From PALSA-505 sp963702235 (GTDB lineage: Bacteria; Actinomycetota; Actinomycetes; Streptosporangiales; Streptosporangiaceae), in the NCBI GenBank assembly GCA_963702235.1, contig CAVPBZ010000008.1, forward strand, positions 102,744-166,743: a DNA stretch of 64,000 nt, given 5' to 3'. Below the pieces are notes generated by a model, which was given only the letters and a program-made list of their open reading frames with translations, ran no database searches and had not been told where the DNA came from. The position numbers and the translations under genes are program-made. This document shows, piece after piece, positions 36,651 to 45,795 of the stretch (position 1 is the stretch's first letter; each line of letters begins with the position of its first letter).

Positions 36651-36977
36651 TCAGCCCGACGCCTGAGCCAGCGCCGTGCGCATCGCGTTGCTCCACCCGG
36701 GCTGGCTGAACCGGCCGTCGTGGCGGAAAAGGATCTTCCCGCTGGCCGAGACGACCTCGATCCAGGGCTGGTCCTGGGCTGGCCTGCCGCCTAGCGGGCT
36801 GCCCGGATCGACGGCCGGGTTCGACGTCAGCGCGCTGCCCGACGTGCTCGGTGCCGCAGGCTGCTGGGCGCAGCCGGCCACGGCCACCGCGAGCGCCAGC
36901 GGCGCCAGGGCTAGTGCCGCCGTGACCCGCGCCCGGCGCGGACGCCGGCCCCGGCACCGTTCGGGAAGAAATCTCAT
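36651..36977 (-). CDS. Putative secreted lipoprotein (108 aa)
   Basis: A small exported protein: basic N-terminus MRFLPERCRGRRPRRAR, hydrophobic run ending in the lipobox VAGC, so probably lipid-anchored outside the membrane. The mature part has a Ser/Thr/Pro-rich linker and then IEVVSASGKILFRHDG, followed by a conserved-looking end with FSQPGWSNAM. It overlaps the peroxiredoxin stop by four bases (ATGA), so is cotranslated with it. No family known to me; may assist redox or simply share the transcript. Confidence 0.6.
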   Translation of the reverse strand: MRFLPERCRGRRPRRARVTAALALAPLALAVAVAGCAQQPAAPSTSGSALTSNPAVDPGSPLGGRPAQDQPWIEVVSASGKILFRHDGRFSQPGWSNAMRTALAQASG

Positions 36978-37573
36978 CGCGGCGCGCCGCCCGCCCAGGC
37001 GAGCACCTCCGCTGCGTGGCCGTCCGGCGGGAAGACCGGGTAGAAGACCTTCTCGATCACGCCGTCGCTGATGACGAGCGTGAGCCGCTTGAGCAGTGAC
37101 CTGCGCCCGCCGCCTTCGTAGTCGGGCGCCAGGTCGATATCGAACGTGGGCAGCCCGAGCGTCCGGGTGAGGGTGAGGCTGGCGTCGCTGAGCAGCGGGA
37201 ACGGCAGCCGCAGCCGCTCGGCTACTTCCCGCTGGTAGCCGGTGGACTGGGTGGACAGCCCGGCCACGGCGGCGCCGAGCGTCGCGAGCTCGGCGGCATG
37301 GTCCCGGAACCCGCACGTCTCCGGCGTGCAGCCGCGGGCGCCGGGGATCTCGTCCCAGCCGTCAGGGACGGGGATACCGGGCAGCCCGGTCATTGGGTAG
37401 GCGTAGATGACCAGCCGGCTGAAGCCGGGCGGCACGGTGTCCACCCGCATCGGCTCGCCGCTGGTCGAGGACAGCGCGATCGGCGGCATGGCCAGGCCGG
37501 CCAGGTGCGCCGCGGCGCCGTCATCCTGCGGGACCGGCAGATCCGCGGGAAGCTGGGTCGGATCAAACGCCAT
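36974..37573 (-). CDS. Peroxiredoxin (AhpC/TSA family)
   Basis: A 199-residue thioredoxin-fold peroxide reductase. The active-site segment GARGCTPETCGFRDHAAEL holds the CTPETC pair; the second Cys fits the PxxxTxxC peroxidatic site and the first may be the resolving or an atypical partner. The following SDASLTLTRTLGLPTFDI and ISDGVIEKVFYPVFPPD are standard late motifs. Cytosolic. The start is the ATG with GGAAGG upstream; upstream in-frame sequence is unlike the family. Coupled to the small lipoprotein gene. Confidence 0.83.
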   Translation of the reverse strand: MAFDPTQLPADLPVPQDDGAAAHLAGLAMPPIALSSTSGEPMRVDTVPPGFSRLVIYAYPMTGLPGIPVPDGWDEIPGARGCTPETCGFRDHAAELATLGAAVAGLSTQSTGYQREVAERLRLPFPLLSDASLTLTRTLGLPTFDIDLAPDYEGGGRRSLLKRLTLVISDGVIEKVFYPVFPPDGHAAEVLAWAGGAPR

Positions 37574-37715
37574 GCTCGCCTTCCCTGCCGGACTGGTGAC
37601 CGCGAAAACTCCACCACGACAATAGCCGCCGCGCCCGGGCCTGTCCGCGCTGCGGCCGGCCACTGGCGGCCGGGGCTGACGTGCGCGCCGCGGCCCGCTG
37701 CGGCAGGATGCTGGG

Positions 37716-38282
37716 GTGCCTACCCACATCGCGCTGCTGCGCGGGATCAACCTCGGCGGCCACAAGCGCGTCACCATGGCTGACCTGCGCGAGGTCGTGG
37801 CCTCGCTCGGCCACGCCGACGTCGCCACCTACATCCAGAGCGGCAACGTGCTGTTCAGCGCGGACCAGGCCGACTCGGCGCGGCTGGCCGCCGAACTGGA
37901 GCAGGCGGTCGCGAAGCGGCTGGGCGTGCAGGCCGGGGTGGTCGTGCTCACCCGGGCGGAACTCGCCCAGGTGGCCAGCGACAACCCGTACGCTAGCGAG
38001 CCGAACCCCAGGTTCGTGCACGTGATCTTCTTGCCTGCCGACCCGGAGACCGGGATGGCGGACCGGCTGGCGCAGGCTCAGGAGCAGGCCGCGGCGAAGG
38101 GCAGCCGGGACACCGTCGCGCTGGTCGGGCGCGCGGTGTTCCTGCACACGCCGGACGGGTTCGGCACCAGCGAGCTGGCCAAGCTGCTCGGCCGGGCCGG
38201 CGGCCCGATGTCCGCCCGCGGGGCAGGCACGGCGCGTAACTCGGCGACGGTCACCAAGCTGCTCGCCCTGTGCGACGCCTGA
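37716..38282 (+). CDS. DUF1697 domain protein
   Basis: A 188-residue protein of the DUF1697 family, starting THIALLRGINLGGHKRV, then ADLREVVASLGHADVATYIQ, SGNVLFSA, and ending AGTARNSATVTKLLALCD, all diagnostic blocks. It is a cytosolic alpha/beta protein with no established biochemical role. GTG start. It stands alone, diverging from the peroxiredoxin gene and converging on the GNAT gene. Confidence 0.85.
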   Translation: MPTHIALLRGINLGGHKRVTMADLREVVASLGHADVATYIQSGNVLFSADQADSARLAAELEQAVAKRLGVQAGVVVLTRAELAQVASDNPYASEPNPRFVHVIFLPADPETGMADRLAQAQEQAAAKGSRDTVALVGRAVFLHTPDGFGTSELAKLLGRAGGPMSARGAGTARNSATVTKLLALCDA

Positions 38283-38316
38283 GCCCGCCCCGTCGCGGCC
38301 CGTCCTCAGCCCCGCC

Positions 38317-38337
38317 CCGTCTCGCATAGGGAGACGG
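38317..38337. terminator. Short hairpin between convergent genes
   Basis: CCGTCTC and GAGACGG arms with a seven-base loop between the DUF1697 stop and the GNAT stop. Confidence 0.4.
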
Positions 38338-38368
38338 TCCAGTCGGGATGATCAAGAGGTTGACGGTC

Positions 38369-39127
38369 TCAGGGGCCGGGTGCGAGCCGGTAGTGGTAGC
38401 GGTGATGGTCGGAGAACCCGCAGCGGGCATAGAGCGTGCGGGCGGCGGCGTTCTCTTCCTCGACCTGGAGGAAGAGCCGGTCGGCTCCGTGCGCGGTTGC
38501 CTGCGCGGCCAGGCCCGCGGTGACGGCGGTGCCCAGGCCGCCCCGCCGCCAGGCCGGATCGACGTCGATCGCGGTGATCCCGCCCCAGCCGCCGGCCAGT
38601 GACAGCCGGCCGGTGGCCACGGTACGGCCGTCGCGGCGCACGCTGGCGAACATCTGGACCGGCGCCGACATCAGCACCGGCAGCGCGTTCGGCGGCAGCG
38701 GCTCGCCCATGAAGCGGTAGAGCGCCAGCCACTCGGTGTCCGGCTCGGCCGCGAGGGTCATCCCGATGTCCCGCTGGTAGCAGGCGACGGTCTCGCTGCG
38801 GGCGGTCATCACCATCACCGGGATCCGCGGCGCCGACCAGCCGCACCGGACCAGCAGGTCATCGAGGTCCGTTGCCCTGGCCCGCAAGCCCTGGACGATG
38901 ACGATCATGGGGGTCAGGCCGCGCCGGGAGTACCAGGCCACGACCTCGGCAACGGCCCGTCCGGCGGGCATGCCCGGATCGCCGAGCGGCAGCGCCGAGT
39001 TCGCCCGCCCGGTGAACCCGCCGGCCGCCCGCAGCAGCCAGTCACCGAGGCGTTCCTGCTCGACGCCCTGCCAGTGCAGCGCCGCCACCCGCTCCAGGGC
39101 CGTTATCGCCGGGTCCATCCCGGCCAT
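38369..39127 (-). CDS. GNAT family N-acetyltransferase
   Basis: About 252 residues. The C-terminal GNAT fold carries ITAIDVDPAWRRGGLGTAV (acetyl-CoA binding loop R/Q-xx-G-x-G/A) and FLQVEEENAAARTLYARCGF, the usual last motifs; the N-terminal half is a second degenerate domain (LRAAGGFTGRANSALPLGDP), a layout common in actinomycete tandem GNATs. Start at the ATG at 39127 or nine bases later. Acyl acceptor unknown. Confidence 0.83.
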   Translation of the reverse strand: MAGMDPAITALERVAALHWQGVEQERLGDWLLRAAGGFTGRANSALPLGDPGMPAGRAVAEVVAWYSRRGLTPMIVIVQGLRARATDLDDLLVRCGWSAPRIPVMVMTARSETVACYQRDIGMTLAAEPDTEWLALYRFMGEPLPPNALPVLMSAPVQMFASVRRDGRTVATGRLSLAGGWGGITAIDVDPAWRRGGLGTAVTAGLAAQATAHGADRLFLQVEEENAAARTLYARCGFSDHHRYHYRLAPGP

Positions 39128-39162
39128 TATCCCGGCGCGGCCGCCCTGCGCGCGAGCTGAAT

Positions 39163-39195
39163 CAGGCCCCTCCATCTCATGCATGGAGGGGCCTG
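39163..39195 (-). terminator. Hairpin downstream of aldolase gene
   Basis: CAGGCCCCTCCAT and ATGGAGGGGCCTG, perfect 13-base arms with a seven-base loop, lying between the aldolase stop and the GNAT start on the same strand. Confidence 0.65.
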
Positions 39196-39243
39196 GTCAC
39201 ATTGTGTCCGCCGGCGCCGCGATCCCCCGGCACCAACACGCGG

Positions 39244-39939
39244 TCAAGCGTCCGGGCCTGGCGGCCGGTCGTTGGTCCCGTAAGAGAGCGCGGACACCTG
39301 GGTGCCGAACGCGTCCAGCTCGGCCGCGCTCAGCACCCGCGGTGATCCCAGGCGGCCGGCCCGGTAGTAGAGCTCGGCCAGCCACTCCAGCATGCGGGCC
39401 CGGTCGTAGGCCTGCTCGATGTCCTGCCCGACCGTCAGCGCCCCGTGGTTCTGCAGCAGGGCGCCGTGGCGGCCGGCCAGCGCCGCCCGCAGCCCGTCGG
39501 CCAGTTCCCTGGTCCCGAACGTCGCGTACGGCGCCACCCGGATCGGCCCGCCGAGCAGCCCGATCGTGTAGTGGATGGCCGGCAGCTCGGGGCAGGTCGT
39601 CGCGACCGCGGTCGCGAACATCGAGTGGGTGTGCACCACCGCCCCGGCCCCCGTCTGCTGGTAGGCGGCCAGGTGCATGGGCAGCTCAGACGACGGCCGG
39701 AGCGGCAGGGCCAGCGGGCGGCCGTGCACGCTGATCACGCACAGCTGGTCGGGCCGGAGCGTCTCGTAGCGGCAGCCGCTCGGCGTGATGACGATCAGGT
39801 CACCGGACCGCGCGCTCACGTTGCCCGACGTGCCGATGACGAGCCCGTCGGTCACCATCCGCCGGGCGCAGTCCACCACCGCGGCCCGCAGCGCATCGCT
39901 GATGAACCCCGCGGGATCGCTGCCTGCCGTGCTGCTCAT
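39244..39939 (-). CDS. Class II aldolase/adducin family protein (fuculose-phosphate aldolase-like)
   Basis: A 231-residue zinc aldolase of the FucA/AraD type. Motifs: GTSGNVSAR near the N-terminus, SSELPMHLAAYQQ, Zn ligands HTHS and the later NHGALTVG. FucA-type enzymes split sugar-1-phosphates into DHAP and an aldehyde; the AraD epimerases share the fold, so the substrate is open. ATG start; the nearest upstream neighbour is the divergent FAD oxidoreductase, and a hairpin terminates the gene. Confidence 0.85.
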   Translation of the reverse strand: MSSTAGSDPAGFISDALRAAVVDCARRMVTDGLVIGTSGNVSARSGDLIVITPSGCRYETLRPDQLCVISVHGRPLALPLRPSSELPMHLAAYQQTGAGAVVHTHSMFATAVATTCPELPAIHYTIGLLGGPIRVAPYATFGTRELADGLRAALAGRHGALLQNHGALTVGQDIEQAYDRARMLEWLAELYYRAGRLGSPRVLSAAELDAFGTQVSALSYGTNDRPPGPDA

Positions 39940-40135
39940 CTGCTCCGCCCTTCGACTGTGCTGCCCAGCTGCCCCGTCCGTGGTGCCCCGGCCGTGCTGG
40001 CCGGCCGTCAGCTGCCCGGTCCGTCGGCTGCCCGATCGTCAGCCGCACCGCCTCCGCGTCGTGACCGCCGGCTCAAAACGCTAGCCTGCTGGCCTATGGC
40101 ACCGATGCGGCGGCGGCGGAATCGGCGGCGGGCTC

Positions 40136-41518
40136 ATGCGTAACGGCGACGTGTCCTTCTGGTGGCACGCCAGCGGCGGCTTCCCGCCGCGCCGCCCGTC
40201 GCTGCCCGGGCCGGCCGACGCGGACGTCTGCATTGTCGGCGCCGGCTTCACCGGGCTGTGGGCCGCCTGGTACCTGGCCCGCGCCGAGCCCGGCCTGCGG
40301 GTGATCGTGCTGGACGCCGCGTTCGCGGGGTTCGGCGCCTCGGGCCGCAACGGGGGCTGGCTGACCGCGGCCCTGCCCGGTTCCCGCGACCGCTACGCGG
40401 ACGGCCCGCGCGGCCGGGCCGGCGTGCTGGAGATGGAGCGCCAGCTGCAGCAGACGGTGGACGAGGTCGCCGCGTTCTGCGCCGCCGAGGGCGTCGATGC
40501 CGACCTGGTCAAGGGCGGCAGCCTGAGCGTCGCGGTCACGACCGCCCAGCACCAGCGGCTGCAGGACGCGCTGCGCCGCGACCGCGGCTGGGGCCTGGCG
40601 GAGGCTGATGTCCGCTACCTGGACCGCCGTGAGCTCTCCAGCCGGATTATTCTGCCGAACGCACGCGGCGCCCTCTTTACACCACACTGCGCCAGGGTGC
40701 AGCCGGCCAAGCTGGTGGCCGGACTGGCCGAGGCCGCCGAGCGAGCCGGGGCGGAAATCTACGAGGCGACGCCGGTGGCCCGCATCGAGCCGCACCGCGC
40801 GCGCACCGTGTTCGGCGACGTCACCGCCCGGTACGTGCTGCGCGCCACCGAGGGCTTCACCGCGCGGATGCCCGGCCAGCGCCGGTCCCTGCTGCCGATG
40901 AACAGCTCGATGATCGTGACCGAGCCGCTCGGCGACGACGTGTGGGGCCAGATCGGCTGGGACGGCTGCGAGACGCTGGGCGACGAGGCGCACGTCTACA
41001 TGTACGCCCAGCGCACCGCGGACGGGCGCATCGCCATCGGCGGCCGCGGCGTCCCGTACCGGTTCGGCTCCGGCCTCGACGACCGGGGCGCGACCCAGCC
41101 GGGGACGGCCGAGGCGCTCAGCCAGACGCTGCGCACCTTGCTGCCGCAGGTCCGGCAAGCTCGCGTCGAGCACGCCTGGTGCGGCGTGCTCGGCGTGCCC
41201 AGGGACTGGTGCGCGACCGTCTCGCTCGATCAGGCCACCGGGCTCGGCTGGGCGGGCGGCTACACCGGTCACGGCGTGGCGGCGGCCAATCTCGCGGGCC
41301 GCACGCTGGCCGACCTCGTGCTGCGCCGGGACACGCCCCGGACCGCGCTGCCCTGGGTCGGCCACCGGGCCCGCCGCTGGGAACCGGAGCCGGCCCGGTG
41401 GCTCGGCGTACGCGGGCTGTATTCCGCCTACCGGCTCGCCGACAGGCTGGAGAGCGGCGAGTCGGGCAAGACGTCACTGGTAGCCCGCGCCGCCGATGCC
41501 ATCGCCGGGCCCCCGTGA
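40136..41518 (+). CDS. FAD-dependent oxidoreductase, DAO family (PuuB-like)
   Basis: A 460-residue D-amino-acid-oxidase-type flavoenzyme: FAD-binding DVCIVGAGFTGLWAAWYLAR at the N-terminus, then the second dinucleotide ribityl motif GASGRNGGWL, and a C-terminal GGYTGHGVAAANLAGRTLAD. The SGRNGG pattern, WWH near the start (VSFWWHASG) and length match gamma-glutamylputrescine oxidase and related amine oxidases. The physiological amine is not decided by sequence. Diverges from the aldolase gene; no clear partner. Confidence 0.85.
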   Translation: MRNGDVSFWWHASGGFPPRRPSLPGPADADVCIVGAGFTGLWAAWYLARAEPGLRVIVLDAAFAGFGASGRNGGWLTAALPGSRDRYADGPRGRAGVLEMERQLQQTVDEVAAFCAAEGVDADLVKGGSLSVAVTTAQHQRLQDALRRDRGWGLAEADVRYLDRRELSSRIILPNARGALFTPHCARVQPAKLVAGLAEAAERAGAEIYEATPVARIEPHRARTVFGDVTARYVLRATEGFTARMPGQRRSLLPMNSSMIVTEPLGDDVWGQIGWDGCETLGDEAHVYMYAQRTADGRIAIGGRGVPYRFGSGLDDRGATQPGTAEALSQTLRTLLPQVRQARVEHAWCGVLGVPRDWCATVSLDQATGLGWAGGYTGHGVAAANLAGRTLADLVLRRDTPRTALPWVGHRARRWEPEPARWLGVRGLYSAYRLADRLESGESGKTSLVARAADAIAGPP

Positions 41519-41676
41519 ACCAGGTGCTGGGTAGCCTTCAGCCGTTCGGGAAAAGATCTGGCCCGGGAGGAAATGCGCGGGCTTTTTCCTGGCCGGTGTC
41601 GATTCCGGCCATCCTCGTTCGTGAACTGGGGTGAGAGGCCGCCAAGGGGCAGGCCCCGACACAAGGGAGTAGCGAC

Positions 41677-42033
41677 ATGAAGCAGTACCTGCTCGCCGTG
41701 CACATGGTCGAGGGAGAGCCCGTCCCGTCCGAGGCCGAGATGCAGCAGGCCTATAAGGCGGTCGATACCTTCAACGCCGAGCTGAGGGCGGAGGGCGCCT
41801 GGGTGTTCGCCGGCGGCCTGCACCCGCCGTCCACGGCCACGGTCGTCCGCGCTCAGGGCGGGCAGGTCGTCACCACCGACGGGCCGTTCGCCGAGACCAA
41901 GGAGCAGCTGGGCGGGTTCTGGGTCATCCAGGCCCTCGACCTGGATGCCGCGCTCGGCTACGCGGCCCGCGGGTCAGCGGCCTGCGGCGGCCCGGTGGAG
42001 GTCCGGCCGTTCCAGGACATGCCGGAGGAATAG
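41677..42033 (+). CDS. YCII-related (DGPF) domain protein
   Basis: A 118-residue YCII/DGPF-domain protein with the diagnostic TTDGPFAETKEQLGGFWVI and a C-terminal EVRPFQDMPEE. It starts MKQYLLAVHMVEGEP. Genes of this family usually sit directly before a SigJ-type sigma factor, as here with three bases between. Proposed roles range from enzyme to sigma co-factor; none is proven. Confidence 0.87.
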   Translation: MKQYLLAVHMVEGEPVPSEAEMQQAYKAVDTFNAELRAEGAWVFAGGLHPPSTATVVRAQGGQVVTTDGPFAETKEQLGGFWVIQALDLDAALGYAARGSAACGGPVEVRPFQDMPEE

Positions 42034-42036
42034 CGC

Positions 42037-43251
42037 GTGCCCGGGGCGGACGCTGCCGCCATCGAGCAGGCGTACCGGGAAAGCTCGGGACGCGCGGTCG
42101 CCACCCTGGTCCGCGTCTTCGGCGACATCGATCTCGCCGAGGAGGCGGTCCAGGAGGCGTTCGCCGTGGCCGCCGCGCGCTGGCCCGCCGCCGGGGTGCC
42201 ACCCAACCCCGGCGGCTGGATCGTCACCACGGCCCGCAACAAGGCACTCGACCGGCTGCGCCGGGAGTCAACCCGTTATGGCCGGGAGGCCCAGGCGGTC
42301 CTTATGTCCGTCGAGGCAGAGCAACCTGAGGTGGGACCGGTGCGCGATGACCGCCTGCGGCTGATCTTTACCTGCTGTCACCCGGCGCTGGCCGCCGAGG
42401 CGCAGCTCGCCCTTACCCTGCGGCTCATCGCCGGGCTGCAGACGGCGGAGATCGCCCGGGCGTTCCTGGTACCCGAGCCGACCATCGCCCAGCGCCTGGT
42501 CCGGGCCAAACGCAAGATCCGCGACGCCGGCATCCCCTACCGGGTGCCGCGCGACGCGGAGCTGCCCGACCGGCTCCCGTACGTGCTGGCGGTGGTCTAC
42601 CTCGTCTTCAACGAGGGCTACACGGCCTCGGCCGGCGACGAGCTGGTCCGGTCCGAGCTGTGCGCCGAGGCCATCCGGCTCGCCCGGCTGCTGGCCGAGC
42701 TGATGCCGGACGAGCCGGAGGTGGCGGGCCTGCTGGCGCTGCTGCTGCTGACCGAGGCGCGCCGCCGGGCCCGGACCGGGCCGGACGGCTCGCTGGTCCT
42801 GCTCGCCGACCAGGACCGCAGCCAGTGGGACCACGGCATGATCGCCGAGGGCCAGGAGCTGGTCCGGGCCTGCCTGCGCCGCAACCGTTCCGGGCTCTAC
42901 CAGCTCCAGGCCGCGATCAGCGCCGTGCACAGCGACGCCCCGGCCGCCGCGCAGACGGACTGGAAGCAGATTCTTGCGCTGTACGATCAGCTGTTCGCGG
43001 TGGCGGCCACGCCCGTCGTGGCGCTCAACCGGTGCGTCGCCTACGCCGAAGTGCACGGCCCGTCCCCGGCCCTCGGCCTCGTCGACGAGCTCAGCCTCGA
43101 CGGCTATCACCTGTTCCATGCCACCCGCGCGGACCTGCTGCGCCGGCTCGGCCGCCGCGACGACGCCAGGTCCGCCTACGACGCGGCGATCGCCTGCACC
43201 GCCAACCAGGCTGAGCGGTCCTTCCTGCAGGCCCGGCGGGACAGCTTCTAG
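42037..43251 (+). CDS. SigJ-like ECF sigma factor with C-terminal TPR-like extension
   Basis: A 404-residue ECF sigma factor (DUF6596-type). Region 2 is RVFGDIDLAEEAVQEAFAVA with GGWIVTTARNKALDRLRR, region 4 LTLRLIAGLQTAEIARAFL, and after it the C-terminal repeat region ELPDRLPYVLAVVYLVFNEG through QTDWKQILALYDQLF, thought to regulate activity in place of an anti-sigma factor. GTG start three bases after the YCII gene. Intact, unlike the truncated paralogue at 35.5-36.6 kb. Confidence 0.88.
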   Translation: MPGADAAAIEQAYRESSGRAVATLVRVFGDIDLAEEAVQEAFAVAAARWPAAGVPPNPGGWIVTTARNKALDRLRRESTRYGREAQAVLMSVEAEQPEVGPVRDDRLRLIFTCCHPALAAEAQLALTLRLIAGLQTAEIARAFLVPEPTIAQRLVRAKRKIRDAGIPYRVPRDAELPDRLPYVLAVVYLVFNEGYTASAGDELVRSELCAEAIRLARLLAELMPDEPEVAGLLALLLLTEARRRARTGPDGSLVLLADQDRSQWDHGMIAEGQELVRACLRRNRSGLYQLQAAISAVHSDAPAAAQTDWKQILALYDQLFAVAATPVVALNRCVAYAEVHGPSPALGLVDELSLDGYHLFHATRADLLRRLGRRDDARSAYDAAIACTANQAERSFLQARRDSF

Positions 43252-43315
43252 CCGCTCAGCCGTTGCCGCTGACGGAATTCGCTGACGACGAAGGGATCGT
43301 GATGCGCAAGCTGAT

Positions 43316-45262
43316 CTACTCGATGGGCTCCTTCGCGGCCACGCGGGCGGCGGCCAGGTCCTGGTAGCCGGTGATGCTGACGATGAACCCGTCGCTGACC
43401 CGGAACACCTGGTAGATGACGTCGGGTGGAGCGGGCCGGGCTCCCACGGCCGGGCGGGCGACGGCCAGACCGGTAACGACAGCGTCCCCGAGGACCTCTG
43501 ACGTGGTGACCTGTGCGCGGAAACCCCGGCTCAGCTGGTCTTGATATCGCGCGAGCACCTGGGCACGGTTCGTGCACCCCTCAGGGCCGCCGCCCCACTG
43601 CACATCTGGGTGCAGCAGCGAGGCGAACAGTTCCAGATCGGCCGTGTCGTAAGCGACGCGGAGGTGCTCGGCGAGCTCGCGCAGGAGGCCGGTACCGGGC
43701 GAAGACAGGTCCCCGGGCTGGTCTTCGGGCTGGTCCTCGGTCACGCTGTAGGCCCGCAGTACCTCGGCAACCTGCGGGCTCGGCGGCTTCCCGGAGATCC
43801 AGACCTCGTCGCGTCCGGCGCCGGCATCGAGCAGAAGGCGTACCGTCTCGGCCCAGTCGCCATGGGAATTGGGGCGTTCACCGCTGCCAACCGTGGCGAA
43901 GGCGAGGGGGGTGCTGTCGAAGCGGCCGTCCCGGGCGTCTATGTCGGCCCCCCGATCGATGAGGAGCCGCACGGTCTGCGCCTGGCCCTCGTACGCGGCG
44001 GTGTGCAGCGCAGTCTCGCCGAGGTCGTCGCGGGCAGCTGCGGAGAATCCGAGATCAAGCATCAGGGCAACCGAATCGGTCCCCTGATGACCAGCGGCTT
44101 CCACGATGGCGGCACGGTCGGCATCGGAGAACTGGCCGGTGAGGCCGGGGTCTCCGGTGAGGAGCCGTTCGGCCTCGCTGCGCGCCGCGCGGGCGCAGGC
44201 GCCGAGGAACCGGTTGACGAGGCTGACCTCGCTGGTGGCGCCGTGATCTGTCAGCATGCTGACGACCTCGACCTGGCCTGCCCGAACGGCGTTCTTCAGC
44301 GGCCGCCCCTCCGAGGTCGCGGCGTCCGGATCCGCACCGAAGGCCAGGAGCGTCTCGGCCACCGCGGCCGAGCCCCACTTAGCCGCGTCGGCGAGGACCT
44401 GGGTCGCGAGATCAGCGACCCGTTCAGCCGGCCCGGTCCGGCTAGCCGCATCGAGCAGCAGCCGGACAGCCTCCTCGTCGTCCGCCATGGCCGCGCTGTC
44501 CAGCACCCACGTGCCGAACACGGTGGCGCCGTGGTCGAGCAGGAGCCGCAGGCACTCGTGGTCGCGCCAGCCCACGGCAACGCCGAGCGAAATGCGGTCG
44601 TCGGGATTGGCGCCGCGCTCCAGCAGCAGCCGGGTGATCCCCGGGTTATTCGCGCTCACCGCGCCGTGCAGTGCTGAGCGGTAGTTCCGGTCGGGGCGGC
44701 TGCCGTTGTTCGTGTCAGGACTGGCGCCGGCGTCCAGAAGCAGCCGCGCCACCGCCACGGTCCCCGCGGCTCGCCCGGGATCGATGCGGTGCCACTGCGT
44801 GTAGCAGACGTACAGCAGGGGTGGCCACCCTCGCTCGTCGTCGATCGCCAGTGCGCTGGCCGGCGCGTTCGCCACCAGCTCCGCGGCCCGGTCGGCGTCG
44901 CCGCTAACCGCGGCGGTGAAGATGTTCGCCCGCCCGATGGACGGGTTGGCGTCGAGAAGGCCCGCGGCAAGCTCGGCTCGGCCTTCGGTGCTAGCCGCGA
45001 GGAACTCCGCAACCTGCCGCCGGGAACCTTCCCCGGCCGCATCGATCGCGGCCTTCAGCTTCGGCCAGCTGGCGAAGCCATGCTCGCGGGCGATCACCAG
45101 CTGGGCGACGGCGAGCGCAACCGAGTTGCCTGCGCGCGGGGACAACTGGCGGGCAATGCGCTTAGCGGCAACCGGGTCGCCCCGCTGTGCGGCGTTGCGG
45201 AGTTCTTTGGCCTGGCGGCGCAGCTGGTCGAGATCCGGGCGGCCTGGCAGTGAATCGGACAC
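43316..45262 (-). CDS. Ankyrin-repeat protein with C-terminal SnoaL-like domain
   Basis: A 648-residue fusion. Residues about 8-70 are the LRRQAKELRNAAQRGD...HGFASWPKLK leader often seen ahead of bacterial ankyrin proteins. Residues about 80-520 contain seven to ten ankyrin repeats (for instance ALHGAVSANNPGITRLLLER, ALHTAAYEGQAQTVRLLIDR). Residues about 530-640 form a SnoaL/NTF2-like fold (LRVAYDTADLELFASLLHPD, VQWGGG, YQVFRVSDGFIVSI). Cytosolic scaffold or sensor; the NTF2-like cup could bind a small ligand. GTG start with GGGAG upstream. No partner gene is evident. Confidence 0.8.
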   Translation of the reverse strand: MSDSLPGRPDLDQLRRQAKELRNAAQRGDPVAAKRIARQLSPRAGNSVALAVAQLVIAREHGFASWPKLKAAIDAAGEGSRRQVAEFLAASTEGRAELAAGLLDANPSIGRANIFTAAVSGDADRAAELVANAPASALAIDDERGWPPLLYVCYTQWHRIDPGRAAGTVAVARLLLDAGASPDTNNGSRPDRNYRSALHGAVSANNPGITRLLLERGANPDDRISLGVAVGWRDHECLRLLLDHGATVFGTWVLDSAAMADDEEAVRLLLDAASRTGPAERVADLATQVLADAAKWGSAAVAETLLAFGADPDAATSEGRPLKNAVRAGQVEVVSMLTDHGATSEVSLVNRFLGACARAARSEAERLLTGDPGLTGQFSDADRAAIVEAAGHQGTDSVALMLDLGFSAAARDDLGETALHTAAYEGQAQTVRLLIDRGADIDARDGRFDSTPLAFATVGSGERPNSHGDWAETVRLLLDAGAGRDEVWISGKPPSPQVAEVLRAYSVTEDQPEDQPGDLSSPGTGLLRELAEHLRVAYDTADLELFASLLHPDVQWGGGPEGCTNRAQVLARYQDQLSRGFRAQVTTSEVLGDAVVTGLAVARPAVGARPAPPDVIYQVFRVSDGFIVSITGYQDLAAARVAAKEPIE

Positions 45263-45344
45263 GGCGTCTCCCTCTCACGCCTGCGGTCCGCGTCCAGGCT
45301 GAGGAAGAAGTCACAGCCGTTGGATGGAGCACCTGGAGGTGGAC

Positions 45345-45756
45345 TCAGTCCTTCCCGCGGACCCGGAAGCACCCTCCTGCGCAGCACGAGTTTACGTCCA
45401 GGCGGCCCGGAGGGGCGGCGTCCGCGGCGTCCGTCGCGTCCGCCGCGTCCGTAGCGTCCGCCGCGTCCGTCGCGTTCGTCGCGTCCAGCCGGGCGCGTCC
45501 CTCGGCAAGCATGGCCGCCCGCTGCCGAATCGAGCGTCAGTGACACCTGCGGGTTACGGCGCAGGTTCCGCACGTTCTGGGTGGCCGGCATCGAGAAGAT
45601 GAGCACCACGGGATCACGCCACCAGAACCAGACAGGGACGTGGTGCGGACGGGTGTCCGGACAGGTCGTCCCCAGCCAGATGACAGGCTCGGTCGTCAGG
45701 CGGGCATCGGTGTGAGCGTCGTCGGGCCGGTTCCTGTCCAGCAACGGCTCAGCCAC
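45345..45756 (-). pseudogene. PPOX/F420-type flavin-binding split-barrel protein, broken
   Basis: GTG start, then TTEPVIWLGTTCPDTRPHHV, WFWWRDPVVLIFSMP and NVRNLRRNPQVSLTLDSAAG, the first two-thirds of a pyridoxamine-5'-phosphate-oxidase-like domain. After GGH the frame breaks at about 45510; another frame continues LAEGRARLDATNATDAADAT, a run of alternating ATD/AAD repeats, then stops at 45345-45347. The normal C-terminal strands are missing or replaced by the repeat. Probably inactive. Confidence 0.6.
45418..45490 (-). repeat. Tandem GCGTCC-type repeats (9-18 bp unit)
   Basis: About eight copies of GTCCGCCGCGTCCGTNGC-like units, encoding alternating Ala-Asp-Ala/Thr on the minus strand. It occupies the place where the PPOX domain should finish. 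Confidence 0.65.
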
Positions 45757-45795
45757 TGGATCATGCTAGCCGTTCCGCTTTGACGTCGCCGCGGG

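Noticed and set aside
42037..43251. SigJ-type gene as broken like its paralogue
   Set aside because: Regions 2 and 4 and the C-terminal repeats read through in one frame with normal length.
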